Below, piece after piece: positions 24,542 to 32,268 of a DNA stretch of 64,000 nt (its first letter is position 1; each line of letters begins with the position of its first letter). This DNA comes from Mesorhizobium sp. M1B.F.Ca.ET.045.04.1.1. Its GTDB lineage: Bacteria > Pseudomonadota > Alphaproteobacteria > Rhizobiales > Rhizobiaceae. The notes beneath the pieces are model-generated. The model saw nothing but the letters and a program-made list of their open reading frames with translations. It made no database searches and was not told the DNA's origin. The DNA is taken from positions 2,147,001 through 2,211,000 of the forward strand of contig NZ_CP034448.1 of NCBI RefSeq assembly GCF_003952465.1, in the 5' to 3' direction. The position numbers were made by a program, and so were the translations under genes.

Positions 24542-25399
24542 TCAGTAGCCAGGGAAGGCTGGTTCGAGCGGGCCGGCGGATGCGGTGATCTTCGGCTTGA
24601 CGGTGACGCTGGTCGACGTGATGGCCTCGGAGATCTCGACGCCATTGGCGTCGGCGCCATAGACCGTGCGGACGGCGTCCCGGTCGAGATCCTCCGGCGC
24701 GCCGTCGAACACGACCTTGCCGGCGGCCATGCCGATGATGCGGTTGCAGTAGGCGCGGGCGGTATCCAGCGTGTGCAGGTTGGTGACGACGGTGATGCCT
24801 TCGCGCAAATTGATGTCGCGCAGCGAATCCATCACCACCTTGGCGTTGAGCGGGTCGAGAGAGGCAATCGGTTCGTCTGCCAGAAGCACCTTCGGCTGCT
24901 GCATCATAGCGCGCGCGATCGCCACGCGCTGCTGCTGGCCGCCGGAAAGCGTGCCGGCCGGCTGCAGCGCGGTGCGGGCGATGTCGAGGCGCTCGAGCGC
25001 GGCCACCGCCTCGGCGCATTCGGTGCGCGAGAACATGCCGAGCAGGTTGGAGAACGTCGAACGGTGGTTGAGCCGGCCGAGCAGCACGTTGGTCAGCACG
25101 TCAAGGCGCGGCACCAGGTTGAACTGCTGGAAGATCATGGCGCAGTCGCGCTGCCAGCGGCGCAGCGGCGAGCCTTGCAGGCTGGAAACCTCGGCGCCGT
25201 CAAAGAAAATCGATCCCTGGCTGGGATCGATGAGACGGTTGATCATGCGCAGAAGCGTCGATTTGCCGGCGCCGGAGCGGCCGATGATGCCGACCATCTG
25301 GCCCTGCGGGATCGAGATGTTGATGTCGCTGACGGCAGTGTTCTTGCCAAATCGTCGGGTTACGCCGCGGATTTCCAGCGTGGCCGATGATGCTGACAT
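24542..25399 (-). CDS. phnC: Phosphonate ABC transporter ATPase PhnC
   Basis: A 285-residue ATPase. Walker A is GRSGAGKST near residue 41, the signature is LSGGQQQR, Walker B is VLLADEP, and the switch is [11 protein letters not shown], with Asn-Leu-His in place of the common Thr-His-Asp, as in many PhnC proteins. It is the first gene of the import part phnCDE1E2, with a candidate Pho box about 70-90 bp upstream. The C terminus is extended by about 35 residues beyond the core ATPase. Confidence 0.92.
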   Translation of the reverse strand: MSASSATLEIRGVTRRFGKNTAVSDINISIPQGQMVGIIGRSGAGKSTLLRMINRLIDPSQGSIFFDGAEVSSLQGSPLRRWQRDCAMIFQQFNLVPRLDVLTNVLLGRLNHRSTFSNLLGMFSRTECAEAVAALERLDIARTALQPAGTLSGGQQQRVAIARAMMQQPKVLLADEPIASLDPLNAKVVMDSLRDINLREGITVVTNLHTLDTARAYCNRIIGMAAGKVVFDGAPEDLDRDAVRTVYGADANGVEISEAITSTSVTVKPKITASAGPLEPAFPGY

Positions 25400-25469
25400 G
25401 GCAAGACTCCGGTACGTCGCGGTTTCGAAGGTCCGTTAACCTTCGCTAGCGCAGCCCCATGAAGCTGGG

Positions 25470-25487
25470 GTGTCGGATTGATGTCAG
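25470..25487 (-). promoter_or_regulatory. Candidate Pho box upstream of phnC
   Basis: On the reverse strand the sequence reads CTGACATCAATCCGACAC, two imperfect copies of the PhoB 7-mer (consensus CTGTCAT) eleven bases apart. It lies 71-88 bp upstream of the phnC start. The first 7-mer matches at six of seven positions, the second at about five. PhoB control of phn genes under phosphate limitation is established in rhizobia. Confidence 0.5.
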
Positions 25488-25521
25488 TTTTGTTACGACC
25501 CACAGGCAGGAATCCTTGTTT

Positions 25522-25570
25522 ATGCATGTCGTTGTCCAAAAACCGCCAGGCACTTTTGGGCGACATGCAT
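25522..25570. repeat. Type B hairpin repeat, copy 2 (AAAACCGC core)
   Basis: Arms ATGCATGTCG (25522-25531) and CGACATGCAT (25561-25570) flank the core CCAAAAACCGCCAGGCACTTTTGG. The core matches copies at 11519, 37109 and 56087 while the arms do not. It lies just past the stop of the DUF1868 gene, upstream of phnC. Confidence 0.75.
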
Positions 25571-25574
25571 CGGA

Positions 25575-26285
25575 TTATCCAAGGACCAGCAATTCCTCGA
25601 AACGTTTCATGTCCTTGAAGCTGCAGAAGGCTGGCGGGCGCAATTCGATCACCGGGGCCTCGCGGTCGAGGAACGACAGGCAGTCGTCGAACAGGTGCTG
25701 CCAGGCGGACACACGTTCATCGGCAAGCCGGCGGATCTGGTAAGCGAAGGTGATGTGGAAGACGTAAGTGTCGTGGTCGGGGTGACGGTAGCCGAACGGC
25801 ACCGACAGCGCGTCGCGCCAGGCTTTCAGGATCAGGCGGTCTTCCTCGGTGGCGCCGGCGACGGTCAGGCCGGTCGGCAGGACTTCGACGACCTTGATGT
25901 TGAATGCGCCGCGGTCCTCGAAGCCTTGGAGGCGCTCGAGATAGAGGCGAGTCATGTCGCCTATTCCGGTGTCGAACGGCACGTCCGACGGCCAGTAAGG
26001 AAGGCGGCGCCGGTATTCGATGATGCCCTGGAAAAGGGTCATATGCAGGCTGGAGATCGGCGTAAAGGCGAGGCGATCCGCGTCCGGCATGGCGAGCATC
26101 CGCTCACGCACCTCGATGATGGCGACTTCCGAAGGCGAGCCCTCAACGAGATGGCTGACGACCGTGTTGCCGGGTTCCGGCAGGAAGTTGCCAGATGCGT
26201 CGTAACGGGTGCCGAGATGCGCGGGCGGCGCCGGGTTCGTGCCTTCGAAAAATCCGGCGAGCGAGGGTCTAACAGTGGCGAGCAT
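25575..26285 (-). CDS. DUF1868 protein, 2H phosphoesterase-like
   Basis: A 236-residue protein resembling DUF1868 and the wider 2H (2'-5' RNA ligase/cyclic phosphodiesterase) superfamily. The two histidine motifs are SSLHMTLFQG near the middle and YVFHITFAYQ near residue 190, the expected H-x-T pair. The ATG at 26285 is chosen for its AGGAGA site; the open frame begins at 26324. It lies in the same orientation between the C-P lyase genes and phnC. Rhizobial phn operons often carry another 2H protein (DUF1045), so a role in processing cyclic phosphate intermediates is possible but unproven. Confidence 0.78.
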   Translation of the reverse strand: MLATVRPSLAGFFEGTNPAPPAHLGTRYDASGNFLPEPGNTVVSHLVEGSPSEVAIIEVRERMLAMPDADRLAFTPISSLHMTLFQGIIEYRRRLPYWPSDVPFDTGIGDMTRLYLERLQGFEDRGAFNIKVVEVLPTGLTVAGATEEDRLILKAWRDALSVPFGYRHPDHDTYVFHITFAYQIRRLADERVSAWQHLFDDCLSFLDREAPVIELRPPAFCSFKDMKRFEELLVLG

Positions 26286-26416
26286 GGCGATCTCCTGGGG
26301 GAGATCGGCTCTTGTCCGAGTCATGTGTCAAGGACGTGAAACTCGGCGCATGTTCCGGGGGCCTTGGTGGTAAAGCTGTAAAATGGAAGACTGACAACGT
26401 AAACGTGCAGAGGTTG

Positions 26417-26629
26417 TCAGCCTGGCTTTCCTGTAAGGTTCGCGAGGAACCACAAGATATAGAGCGGAGCTATGGCTGCTGCCAACAAAACAAAACCCAA
26501 AATTACCAATGTTATTGCCGAGACTTTGTCAGATTGTCCCCAGCGCGTAACTCCAAGTCTCACCATCCAAATTCCCAATGCGATTAACGCCAGTCCAATG
26601 AAAAGAGGTATTGCGAAAATAGGGCTCAC
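26417..26629 (-). CDS. Small two-span membrane protein
   Basis: A 70-residue ORF starting with GTG and carrying two clear membrane segments (IFAIPLFIGLALIALGIWMV and VSAITLVILGFVLLAAAIAPLYILWFLA) joined by a short basic loop. It sits in the same direction as its phn neighbours, 59 bp after the hexapeptide transferase. Local base composition is less GC-rich than the surroundings (26340-26680), which could mean recent acquisition. Family and function are not recognised. Confidence 0.5.
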   Translation of the reverse strand: MSPIFAIPLFIGLALIALGIWMVRLGVTRWGQSDKVSAITLVILGFVLLAAAIAPLYILWFLANLTGKPG

Positions 26630-26688
26630 ACATGTGCTCCACCGCGCAAATTTGCGCGGATACTAATTCGACAAAAACATCACTGGCG

Positions 26689-27300
26689 TCAACCGTACTT
26701 CTCCAGAAACGCCTCCGCCTCCAGCTCGCGGAAATCATCGAGCGCGGCACGCAGCCTTGCATGGTCCCAGTCCCACCAGGCGAGCGCCTGGTAGCGCTCG
26801 GCGGTGCGGCGGTCGAAACGTTCGCGGATCGGTTTCGCCGGCACGCCGGCAACGATGGTGTAAGGCGCGACATCCTTCGATACCACGACGCCCGCGCCGA
26901 CCGCGGCGCCATCGCCGACGGTCACGCCGGGCAGGATGGTCGAGCCGTGGCCGAGCCAGGTGTCGTGGCCGATGGTGACCCGTCTGGCGCGGCGCTCTGC
27001 GAAGAACTCGCTCTCGTGCTCGGCATCGTCCCAGTAGTCCGAGGCGCGGTAGGTGAAGTGATGCAGTGTCGGCCGCCAGGTCGGGTGGTTGGTGGCGTTG
27101 ATGCGCACGCTTGCCGCGATGTTGGAGAATTTTCGAATGGTCGTGCACCAGACGGCGCAGTCCTGCATCATGTAGGAATAATCGCCAAGCTCGCTTTCCG
27201 AGATGCGGCTGCGCTCGGCGATCTCGGTCCAGCGGCCGAGCTTGGAGTTCTCGACCTGCGCCGTCTCGTGGACCAGCGGCGTCTCCGAAAGCTTCCTCAT
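26689..27300 (-). CDS. Phosphonate-cluster hexapeptide-repeat transferase
   Basis: A 203-residue left-handed beta-helix protein. Hexapeptide repeats run through LGRWTEIAERSRISESELGDYSYMM and again in IGHDTWLGHGSTILPGVTVGDGAAVGAGVVVSKDV, with the acyltransferase His in the ATNHPTW segment. It matches the phn-associated transferase hexapeptide family (TIGR03308 type) regularly found in C-P lyase operons. It overlaps phnL by four bases (ATGA). Likely an acetyltransferase acting on aminophosphonates or an intermediate, by analogy with PhnO; substrate unproven. Confidence 0.85.
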   Translation of the reverse strand: MRKLSETPLVHETAQVENSKLGRWTEIAERSRISESELGDYSYMMQDCAVWCTTIRKFSNIAASVRINATNHPTWRPTLHHFTYRASDYWDDAEHESEFFAERRARRVTIGHDTWLGHGSTILPGVTVGDGAAVGAGVVVSKDVAPYTIVAGVPAKPIRERFDRRTAERYQALAWWDWDHARLRAALDDFRELEAEAFLEKYG

Positions 27301-28004
27301 GCGGCGATCCTGCCCGCGGCGAAGGCGGTGACGTCGATGATGCGGTCGGCCACCGCGTCGCGCACATCCTGGTCGTGAAAGATGCCGAGCAGGGCGACGC
27401 CCGCCGCCTTTTTGGCGGCGATGAGCTCGACCACCACATCGCGGTTCCTCGCGTCGAGCGAAGCGGTCGGCTCGTCGAGCAAAAGGATCGGATGCTCGGT
27501 GATGAAGCCACGCGCGATGTTGACGCGCTGCTGCTCGCCGCCGGAGAAGGTCGCCGGCGGCAGGGCCCAGAGCTTTTCCGGCAAATTGAGCTGCGCAAGC
27601 AAGATGCGTGCTTTCTCCCGCGCGCCTTCCCTGTCCTCGCCGCGCTCGACCAGCGGCTCGGCGACGACGTCGAGCGCCGAAACGCGCGGCACGGTGCGCA
27701 GGAACTGGCTGACATAGCCGATGGTGCGGCGGCGCACGGCAAGCACGGTGCGCGGACTGGCGGAGGCGAGATCGATCAGCCCGCCCTCATGCTGGACGAT
27801 GATCTGGCCCTCGTCGACGGCATAGTTGCCGTAGAGCATCTTCAGGATCGAGCTTTTTCCCGCGCCGGATGGGCCGCCGAGCACGGCGCACTCGCCGGCG
27901 CGGATCGAGAAGGAGACGCCCGCCACCACCGGCAGCGTGACGCCGTCACGCAGATGCATGGTGAAGCTTTTGGCGACATCGGAAACGACGAGAGGGGTGG
28001 CCAT
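27297..28004 (-). CDS. phnL: C-P lyase complex ATP-binding protein PhnL
   Basis: A 235-residue ABC-type ATPase of the C-P lyase pathway. Walker A is GGPSGAGKSS, the signature is FSGGEQQR, and Walker B is ILLLDEP. The ATG at 28004 has a GGAGGA site; the open frame extends to 28019. PhnL works with PhnGHIJK in the first steps of phosphonate activation. A 208-bp gap holding a type A repeat separates it from phnK, so cotranscription may be weakened there. Confidence 0.9.
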   Translation of the reverse strand: MATPLVVSDVAKSFTMHLRDGVTLPVVAGVSFSIRAGECAVLGGPSGAGKSSILKMLYGNYAVDEGQIIVQHEGGLIDLASASPRTVLAVRRRTIGYVSQFLRTVPRVSALDVVAEPLVERGEDREGAREKARILLAQLNLPEKLWALPPATFSGGEQQRVNIARGFITEHPILLLDEPTASLDARNRDVVVELIAAKKAAGVALLGIFHDQDVRDAVADRIIDVTAFAAGRIAA

Positions 28005-28041
28005 CAGAAAATCCTCCAATTGTCATCCGTTAGCGGGACAG

Positions 28042-28198
28042 CGCCCCCCTCTGTCCTGCCGGACATCTCCCCCTCTAGGGGGGAGATCGGCTGTCGCATT
28101 CGGTTTCGCCACTCTCCCGCGTTGCAGAATGAGCGGGACATGAAAGCCGTCGATCTCCCCCCTTGAGGGGGAGATGGCCGGCAGGCCAGAGGGGGGTG
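28042..28198. repeat. Type A hairpin repeat, copy 3 (phnK-phnL gap)
   Basis: It has the same ends as the other type A copies (CTCTGTCCTGCCGGACATCTCC at 28049 onward, and GGAGATGGCCGGCAGGCCAG at about 28170-28189), but a different middle segment. Unlike copies 1, 2 and 4 it interrupts a same-direction gene series, between phnK and phnL. Confidence 0.82.
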
Positions 28199-28212
28199 AC
28201 TTGGCGCCATCA

Positions 28213-28989
28213 TCACACCTGCAAGATCGAAGAAACGAGCAACTGGGTGTAAGGCGCGCGCGGGTCGTCGAGCACGCGGTCGGTGAGGCCGCTTTCGACG
28301 ACGCGGCCGTCCTTCATCACCATCATGCGCTGCGACAGAAGCCGCGCAACGGCGAGATCGTGGGTGACGACGACGGCCGCGAGGCCGAGATCGGTGACCA
28401 GGCCGCGCAACAGGTCGAGCAGGCGCGCCTGCACCGAGACGTCGAGGCCGCCGGTCGGCTCGTCCATGAACACCAGCCGCGGTCCCGTCACCAGGTTGCG
28501 GGCGATCTGCAGGCGCTGGCGCATGCCGCCGGAAAAGGCGCGCGGCTCGTCGTCGATGCGGTCCTCGTCGATCTCGACCCGCGACAGCCAGTCCACTGCG
28601 GTGGCGCGGATCTTGCCGTAGTGGCGGTCGCCGACCGCCATCAGCCTCTCGCCGACATTGGCGCCGGCCGATACGGTCATGCGCAGGCCGTCCGCAGGGT
28701 TCTGATGCACAAAGCCCCAGTCGGTGCGCATCAGGAAACGGCGCTCTGCCTCGCTCATGCGGTAGAGCTCGCGCCACTGGCCATCGCGCATGCGGTAGCT
28801 CGCCGTGCCGGACGACGGCAGCAGCCTGGTGGACAGGCAGTTGAGCAACGTCGTCTTGCCCGAGCCGGACTCGCCGACCACCGCCAGCACCTCGCCCGGC
28901 CAGAGGTCGAAGGAGATGTCCTCGCAGCCGACGCGCGAGCCGTAGAACTTGGAAAGCGCTGAAACGCGCAGCAGCGGTTCGTCGGTCAT
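28213..28989 (-). CDS. phnK: C-P lyase complex ATP-binding protein PhnK
   Basis: A 258-residue ABC ATPase that docks on the PhnGHIJ core. Walker A is GESGSGKTT, the signature region is FSGGMRQR, Walker B is LVFMDEP, and the switch is VVTHDLAV. The start is nine bases after the phnJ stop, with an AAGGAGG ribosome site immediately following that stop. The phnJ-phnK join is the right edge of a type C repeat. Confidence 0.92.
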   Translation of the reverse strand: MTDEPLLRVSALSKFYGSRVGCEDISFDLWPGEVLAVVGESGSGKTTLLNCLSTRLLPSSGTASYRMRDGQWRELYRMSEAERRFLMRTDWGFVHQNPADGLRMTVSAGANVGERLMAVGDRHYGKIRATAVDWLSRVEIDEDRIDDEPRAFSGGMRQRLQIARNLVTGPRLVFMDEPTGGLDVSVQARLLDLLRGLVTDLGLAAVVVTHDLAVARLLSQRMMVMKDGRVVESGLTDRVLDDPRAPYTQLLVSSILQV

Positions 28990-29112
28990 TTTGCCTCCTT
29001 ACCCTCCCTTGTGGGGAGGGTCGGCGCGCAGCGCCGGCGTGGGGGTTGAGAGGAATTCGCCATCACCCCCACCCGCGCCTTCGGCGCTACCTCCCCACAA
29101 GGAGGAGGTAGG
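28990..29112. repeat. Type C hairpin repeat, copy 2, forming the phnJ 3' end
   Basis: The ends CCCTCCCTTGTGGGGAGGGT and CTCCCCACAAGGAGGAGG are complementary-type hairpins, with GGCGCGCAGCGCCGGCGTGGG and CCACCCGCGCCTTCGGCGC inside. The element covers the last 37 codons of phnJ, its stop codon and the phnK ribosome site. Confidence 0.75.
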
Positions 29113-29958
29113 ATCGGCGCGCCGCTTCTCGCAGTGATCGGTGTCGGAACAGACGAACATGTGCCCGCCATGGTCGTCGAGGATGACCTCGTCGAGGTAG
29201 ACGTTCTCGGCGCCGCAAAGCGCGCAGGGCTGGTCGAAGGTCTGCACCTCGAAGGGATGATCCTCGAAATCGAGGCTGACGACGTCGGTGAAGGGCGGCA
29301 CCGCGTAGATGCGCTTCTCGCGGCCGGCGCCGAAAAGCTGCAGGGCCGGGGAACGGTGCATCTTCGGATTGTCGAATTTGGGCGTCGGCGAGGGGTCCAT
29401 CACATAGCGGCCCTCGACCTTGACCGGATAGGCGTAGGTGGTGGCGATGCGGCCGTGCCTGGCGATGTCCTCATAGAGCTTCACATGCATGAGGCCGTAT
29501 TCCTCGAGCGCATGCATCTTGCGGGTCTCGGTCTCGCGCGGCTCAAGGAAACGCAGCGGCTCGGGGATCGGCACCTGGAAGACCAGCACCTGGCCGGCAT
29601 CGAGCGGATGTTCGGGGATGCGGTGACGGGTCTGGATGATGGTGGCCTTCGCCGTCTCGGTGGTGACGGCGACGTTGGCGACCTTCTTGAAGAAGGCGCG
29701 GATCGAGACGGCGTTGGTGGTGTCGTCGGCGCCCTGGTCGATGACCTTCAGCACGTCATCCGGACCGATGATCGAGGCGGTGACCTGAACGCCGCCTGTG
29801 CCCCAGCCGTAAGGCATCGGCATCTCGCGCGAGGCGAAGGGCACCTGGTAGCCGGGAATGGCAATGCCCTTCAGGATGGCGCGGCGGATCATCCGCTTGG
29901 TCTGTTCGTCGAGATAGGCGAAGTTGTAGGTGGCGATCTCTGTCGGTTGCGCTGTCAT
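28999..29958 (-). CDS. phnJ: C-P lyase catalytic subunit PhnJ
   Basis: A 319-residue radical SAM-type enzyme that cleaves the carbon-phosphorus bond of 5-phosphoribosyl 1-phosphonates. The iron-sulphur cysteines Cys245, Cys248 and Cys270 and the radical Cys276 are present with the same spacing as in the E. coli enzyme (3, 22, 6). Residues up to about 282 look normal. Residues 283-319 are encoded by a repeat element and read SSLWGGSAEGAGGG and so on, replacing the usual short tail. The length therefore exceeds the usual 280-290. It overlaps phnI by ATGA. The active site is intact, so the protein is probably functional. Confidence 0.92.
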   Translation of the reverse strand: MTAQPTEIATYNFAYLDEQTKRMIRRAILKGIAIPGYQVPFASREMPMPYGWGTGGVQVTASIIGPDDVLKVIDQGADDTTNAVSIRAFFKKVANVAVTTETAKATIIQTRHRIPEHPLDAGQVLVFQVPIPEPLRFLEPRETETRKMHALEEYGLMHVKLYEDIARHGRIATTYAYPVKVEGRYVMDPSPTPKFDNPKMHRSPALQLFGAGREKRIYAVPPFTDVVSLDFEDHPFEVQTFDQPCALCGAENVYLDEVILDDHGGHMFVCSDTDHCEKRRADPTSSLWGGSAEGAGGGDGEFLSTPTPALRADPPHKGG

Positions 29959-31067
29959 TCCGCGGCCTCCCTCTTCTCCTCGGCCTTGTCTTCATTATCG
30001 CGCGCCTCGTATTCGGCGCGCATGCGGCGCACGAGGTCGAGCTCGGCCTGGAAGTCGACATAGTGCGGCAGCTTCAGATGCTCGACGAAGCCCGTTGCCT
30101 GGACATTGTCGGAGTGCGAGATGACGAACTCCTCGTCCTGCGCGGCGGCAATCACATCCTCGCCGAGCTCGCTCGCGCGCAGCGCCCGGTCGCAGAGCGC
30201 CATGGCCATCGCCTTGCGCTCGCTCTGGCCGAAGACCAGGCCATAGCCGCGGGTGAATTGCGGCGGCGCCTTGGCCGAGCCCTTGAACTGGTTGACCATC
30301 TGGCATTCGGTGACGCGGATGGAACCGAGCGGCACGGCGAAAGGCAACTCCGGCACATCAAGCTCCAGCTCGACCTCGCCGATGCGGATCTCGCCGACGA
30401 AGGGATGGTTGCGGGCATAGCCGCGCTGCGTCGAATAGCCGAGCGCCAGCAGGAACCCCTCGTCGCCGCGTGACAGCGCTTGCAGGCGGATGTCGCGCGC
30501 CATCGGGAACTGCAGCGGCTCGCGCGTGATGTCGCCGGGCACATGGTCCAGCGGCATCTCCCCATCGGCCTCGATCAGCCCTTCATGGGCGAGGATCGCG
30601 GAAACGCGCGGCATGGCTTCGGCTTCGGCCGGACGCTGCGCGGGCGCCTCGACATCGGCGCCGACGGCAAGCTCGGGGTCGAGCAGGCGATGGGTGTAGT
30701 CGAAGGTCGGGCCGAGCACCTGGCCGCCGGGCAGATCCTTGTAGGTGGCCGACACGCGCCGCTCGACCTGCATGGCGCCGGTGTCGACCGGACTGGTGTA
30801 GCCGAAGCGCGGCAGCGTGGTGCGGTAGGCGCGCACCAGGAAGATCGCCTCGATCATGTCGCCGCGGGCCTGGACGACGGCTAAAGCCGCAAGCTCGCGG
30901 TCATAGAGCGAGCCCTCGCTCATCACCCGGTCGACGCCAAGCGCCAGCTGCTCGACGATCTGGTCGAGGCGCAGCGCAGGCACCGAGCGGTCGCCGCGCC
31001 GGCGATCGGCAAGCAGGCGGTGCGCATTGGCAATTGCGGCTTCGCCACCTTTCACCGCGACATACAT
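29955..31067 (-). CDS. phnI: C-P lyase core subunit PhnI
   Basis: A 370-residue subunit of the PhnGHIJ core, which in the presence of PhnG and PhnH acts as a nucleosidase displacing adenine from ATP by phosphonate. Family segments seen include MYVAVKGGEAAIANAH at the start, GYTSPVDTGAMQVERRVSATYKDLPGGQ in the middle and FKGSAKAPPQFTRGYGLVFGQSERKAM toward the end. Length matches the family. It starts two bases after the phnH stop and overlaps phnJ. Confidence 0.93.
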   Translation of the reverse strand: MYVAVKGGEAAIANAHRLLADRRRGDRSVPALRLDQIVEQLALGVDRVMSEGSLYDRELAALAVVQARGDMIEAIFLVRAYRTTLPRFGYTSPVDTGAMQVERRVSATYKDLPGGQVLGPTFDYTHRLLDPELAVGADVEAPAQRPAEAEAMPRVSAILAHEGLIEADGEMPLDHVPGDITREPLQFPMARDIRLQALSRGDEGFLLALGYSTQRGYARNHPFVGEIRIGEVELELDVPELPFAVPLGSIRVTECQMVNQFKGSAKAPPQFTRGYGLVFGQSERKAMAMALCDRALRASELGEDVIAAAQDEEFVISHSDNVQATGFVEHLKLPHYVDFQAELDLVRRMRAEYEARDNEDKAEEKREAAE

Positions 31068-31068
31068 G

Positions 31069-31680
31069 TCATGCCTCCATCGTCTTGATGCGGGTGGTGC
31101 GCGGCAGGCAGGCGAGGCTGCCGGGCGCCGCGAGGACGATGTCGACGCCGCGCGGGAACCGCTGGTTGTTCTGCTTCCACTGCTCGACGAAATGGCGCGG
31201 CATGGCTGTCGGCGCGATCATCGCGGTCTTCTCGATGCCCGGCCCTTCAAGCAGCAGCGACGGACCGGAGGCGAGATCGTCGACCAACAGGATCAGCGTC
31301 GTCGAGCGGTCGGGATATTCCTGCGTGCCTTGCGAAAAGCCGTCGAGCGCCGCCATCTCCGCCGGATTGGCGATCAAAGCGAAATGGGCATCGGCCGGCG
31401 TGTTGGCCAAGGGCGCGCCGGTGTGGAAGCCGAGCCAGGCCTTGACGGAAGCTTCCGCCTGCAGCCGTGGATCGAGCCAGATCGGCGTGTCGTTGTCGCA
31501 GAGCGAAAGCGCCACGGCGCCGGCGGTCGCCGACAGCGGCGCCGGCGGATGGGCGAGCGGCGGCAGGGCCTGCACGCTGCCGGGGCGCGCCATCGCATCC
31601 ATGATGGCGCGAAACACGACTTGAGCGTTGAAGACGGGATCGACGAAGCCGCCTTCGATCGATTGCGTGGCGATGTCCAT
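31069..31680 (-). CDS. phnH: C-P lyase core subunit PhnH
   Basis: A 203-residue structural subunit of the core complex. It begins MDIATQSIEGGFVDPVFNAQVVFRAIMDAMARPG, the typical PhnH opening. The ATG at 31680 overlaps the phnG stop (TGATG); the open frame extends to 32052 only as a shadow of phnG. Length matches the family. Confidence 0.92.
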   Translation of the reverse strand: MDIATQSIEGGFVDPVFNAQVVFRAIMDAMARPGSVQALPPLAHPPAPLSATAGAVALSLCDNDTPIWLDPRLQAEASVKAWLGFHTGAPLANTPADAHFALIANPAEMAALDGFSQGTQEYPDRSTTLILLVDDLASGPSLLLEGPGIEKTAMIAPTAMPRHFVEQWKQNNQRFPRGVDIVLAAPGSLACLPRTTRIKTMEA

Positions 31681-32141
31681 CAGTCCTCTCCGCGCACCAT
31701 GGTGAAGAAATCGACCTTCGTGGCCGCCGTCTCGACACGCCGCTTCTCGTGCGCCGCCTCGAGCACCGCGCGCAACGGCGCGACCAGTTTTCTCTCGACC
31801 GCCTCGCGATGAGCCGGGTCCTGCCAGAGCGCGTCGGCTATTGCCGCGAGCTTCGCCTTCCCCTTGTCGCGGCCGAGCGCATAGGAATGGCCGACCTGTC
31901 CGGAGGGCAGCCGCACGGTGGCGCGGGTGACCGTCGCCTCGCCGACATTGAAGGGCGCGCCGCCGCCGCCGATCCGCCCGCGCACCGTCACCAGCCCGGT
32001 TTCCGGGCCGCGCAGCAGTTCGGCCTCGGAGGGCAGGCCGGAGCCGTTCCAAAGACGCGTGATTTCATCGGCCGCCGCATGCGCCAGCGTCGCCATCATA
32101 GCCTTCCGCTCGGCCTGCTCGCGCGCTTCCTGTCCTCGCAT
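31680..32141 (-). CDS. phnG: C-P lyase core subunit PhnG
   Basis: A 153-residue subunit, first gene of the C-P lyase operon. It carries family segments such as RKAMMATLAHAAADEI, GLVTVRGRIGGGGAPFNVGEATVTRATVRL and SGQVGHSYALGRDKGKAKLAAIADAL. A GAGGAG site precedes the ATG. It is divergent from phnF across a 127-bp AT-rich gap that should contain its promoter. Confidence 0.92.
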   Translation of the reverse strand: MRGQEAREQAERKAMMATLAHAAADEITRLWNGSGLPSEAELLRGPETGLVTVRGRIGGGGAPFNVGEATVTRATVRLPSGQVGHSYALGRDKGKAKLAAIADALWQDPAHREAVERKLVAPLRAVLEAAHEKRRVETAATKVDFFTMVRGED

Positions 32142-32178
32142 GGCTTCACTCCTCGCATGAAGATAATTTATCTATTGA

Positions 32179-32192
32179 TATAGACAACTATA
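32179..32192. promoter_or_regulatory. Candidate PhnF operator between phnG and phnF
   Basis: TATAGACAACTATA has 5-base arms around a 4-base centre, in an AT-rich stretch (32162-32205) of the divergent gap; a neighbouring TCTAT-TGAT-ATAGA (32171-32184) overlaps it. Known PhnF operators contain TATAGA half-sites, so this is the best candidate. Confidence 0.45.
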
Positions 32193-32268
32193 CAAATTAT
32201 ACTCATCACCTAGCGAGAGTCCATGACGGGTGGATGACAAAGGAGCGTAAAAGTTTGGCGGCGGGGAA

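Noticed and set aside
26312..26587. 91-codon rightward ORF in the low-GC stretch of the phn locus
   Set aside because: No ribosome site and no resemblance to proteins; the opposite-strand two-span ORF is more plausible.
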